Assembly (NCBI RefSeq): GCF_905404315.1
Contig: NC_066267.1
Coordinates: 4,850,501 to 4,914,500 of the forward strand
Source: Leptidea sinapis
Lineage: Eukaryota > Arthropoda > Insecta > Lepidoptera > Pieridae
Reading direction: 5' to 3'
DNA length: 64,000 nucleotides
In this document: positions 50,201 to 53,200 of the stretch, piece after piece
Layout: the number at the start of each line of letters is the position of its first letter
How positions within the stretch are numbered: position 1 is the stretch's first letter
The notes under the pieces: model-generated
What the model was told of the DNA's origin: nothing
What the model saw: only the letters and a program-made list of their open reading frames with translations
Databases searched by the model: none
Program-made: the position numbers and the translations under genes

Positions 50201-53200
50201 CTACTCTTATGATGCCAATCGAAAGAATGTCCAAAAACTAATAACTCTTATTAAGTAACATACCCCACACACCCTGTATATTATTATGTGGCCTTGATTC
50301 ATGCTGATGTGTCTTTTTTTCACTGGCAGATAGAAATTATATAAGAAGTTAGTTTCGTTACTTTGATTATACATCTTTTACTTTAAATGCGCGAAAAAAA
50401 ATTTGAAATGCTCCATATGTATGCTTCGATATTTAAAACTACGCAATGGACTTTGATGCGCTTTTTTTAATAGATAGAGTGATTCAAGAGGAATGTTTAT
50501 ATGTATGATACATGCATAATATAGTAGAGAAACACGGTTAATTTTAGAGGTTTCTAATATGATGTTCTCAATAAACCCTTCTTTTCGGATTACATTGCAA
50601 ACGCTGGCTAAACCATACGATGACGATAAAAATAATGTAGTACAGTATTGTACAACTTGAAAAGGTCCATAAAAACGTCCACAGTGGTATACCATGTGGT
50701 TTGATCACCCGGAAATGACATTACATTTACTAATAACTTTTGACAGAACGAAGTCTGACCGGGCTGATAGTTTCACATAGACATATATGTCTATCTCTTA
50801 GGGATAGCCCACAATAACCATTTTTTTATATATACATGTTGATTTATTTATAATCGCTTATAAAATGCTCACAGAATACCTTTATTGATTTATGGTGTAT
50901 GTGGATGATGCAGCTACTGTACTCAATAACTTTTGTATTCTAGGTTCTGTTAAACTTTGCTAATAATTGAAACTAAACTGCCGGGTTGCGTTCTAAAAAG
51001 AATACTGCAAGAAATAAAAAAGACACTGGAATCACATATAATCAGTAAGTATTTTGTATTTTATTGATTTCAATGTAAAATAACATGAACCAATAATTTG
51101 AAAGATGCCAAGATGCTACTCACATAAAGTTATTGCTCTTAGGTAGTGCTGCATTTAGTTGGAGCGACCAATCCTTAATCTGAGGGTATCATATTATATT
51201 TTTTTTTTATGGAATAGGAGGACAAACGAGCGTACGGGTCACCTGGTGTAAAGTGATCACCGCCGCCCACATTCTCTTGCAACACCAGAGGAATCACAAG
51301 AGCGTTGCCGGCCTTTAAGTACGCGCTTTTTTTGAAGGTACCCATGTCGTATCGTCCCGGAAACACCGCACAAGGAAGCTCATTCCACAGCTTTGTAGTA
51401 GTACGTGGAAGAAAGCTCCTAGAAAACTGCACTGTGGAGGCACATCCAGATGGTAGGGAAGATATCCTAACTTGTGGCGTGTCATGCGAAGGTGGAATTC
51501 GGCGGCAGGAATCAGGTTAAACAGCTCTTCGGAACACTCCCCGTGATAAATGCGGTAGAAGACACACAATGAACATTTGAATCTTATAATATGAACAGTA
51601 AACGAAATTTACGCAGGCGATATCACCGCCGATAGATAATATAATATAGTTTATAATACACGACATTATAATTTAATATTCATCACACGAATATATTGTG
51701 CTATAATTAATTAAATCGTTAGAGAACTCAGACTAAATTTGGTGTTAATGAAAATTTTATTAATAACCTTATATTATGTGAAAGCGAATTTAAAGTAGGT
51801 AAATACCTAAATGTTAAAATAACTAATCAACTCGGGTACATAAATGCAAACGAGGTTAAATTATCAATCTTCGAATCGAAACTGTTGATATTACTTTTAT
51901 ATATACTATAAGTATAATCATTACTGTGTTTCGGTCTAAAGGGCTCCGTATCTAGTGAAATTACTGGGCAAATGAGACTTAACATCTTATGTCTCAAGGT
52001 AACGAGCTCAGTTGTAGTGCCACTCAGAATTTTTGGGTTTTCAATAATTCTGAGCGGCACTGTATTGTAATGGGCAGAGCGTATCAATTACCAACAGCTG
52101 AACGTCCTGCTCGTCTCGTCCCTTATTTGCATAAAAAAATATTATTAACATATTTTGGTTCTAGGGGACCGGGATAGGAAGAATTTTTATTACCTACTTT
52201 CAGATGAAGCACAAAATCGTAACATCGTTTTATATGTATAATATAAAATAGGACAGAGCTTTTTTTATGAAAATAAGGGACGTGACGAGCAGGACGTTCA
52301 GCTGATGGTAATTGATACGCCCTGCTTGCCTGATTATTGAAAAACCCAAAAATTCTGAGAGGCATTACAATTGCGCTCGTCACCTTGAGACATAAGATGT
52401 CAAGTCTCATTTGCACAGTAATTTCACAAGCTACGGCGCCCTTCAGACCGAAACACAGTAATGTTTACACATTACTGCTTCACGGCAGAAATAAGCGCCG
52501 CTGTGGTACCCATAATATAGCCGATATTCTGTGCAAAGGAGCCTCCCACTGGTAGTTGTGCCAATAAGTAAAACTATTTAATATTATAAGTGCTAATTTG
52601 TAAAATCATTTACAGCCTGGCGATAAATTAAATAAACACACGGGTACAACTTCTTAACCATAATCATAAAAAAAAAATACAAAATTAAAATACGAAAACT
52701 ACCTAAGTAAATAAATTTTCCATAATATCATTTCGGAACATCGTGTAAAAAATCTAGTAGCCGCGTGCTAGCGTAGGCACTGACGACTACTTCACCGTCT
52801 TATGCGACCACGTTAGGTAGATTAAAATTTGGTTTCTTAAATATATAATTTATTTGTTTGAAAATTTCAAAATTCCAATTAAATTACCTTATTTTTTTAA
52901 CGATAAAGGTTAAATTGCTCTACACGTGTGTTCATTTAATGTCGCCATTATAGCGCCACGCTGCAAACATGGGAGCACACTAAAAGTTTTGCACTTCTAG
53001 CTAATCGGAACTATTTGAATTTCGAATGTTATCATTTTTGAAACGTTGCAACCTTCTTAGTAATACGAAAAAAGAATTGGCGGGAGATCATTTGTCAATT
53101 GTTTTTTATCACACACCAAAGTTCTACGTACGCAACGAAAAAGGAGTTAAGTGGAAAAGATTTTAGAGCGATGATTTTTTTATGATTTTAAAAGTTCTCT

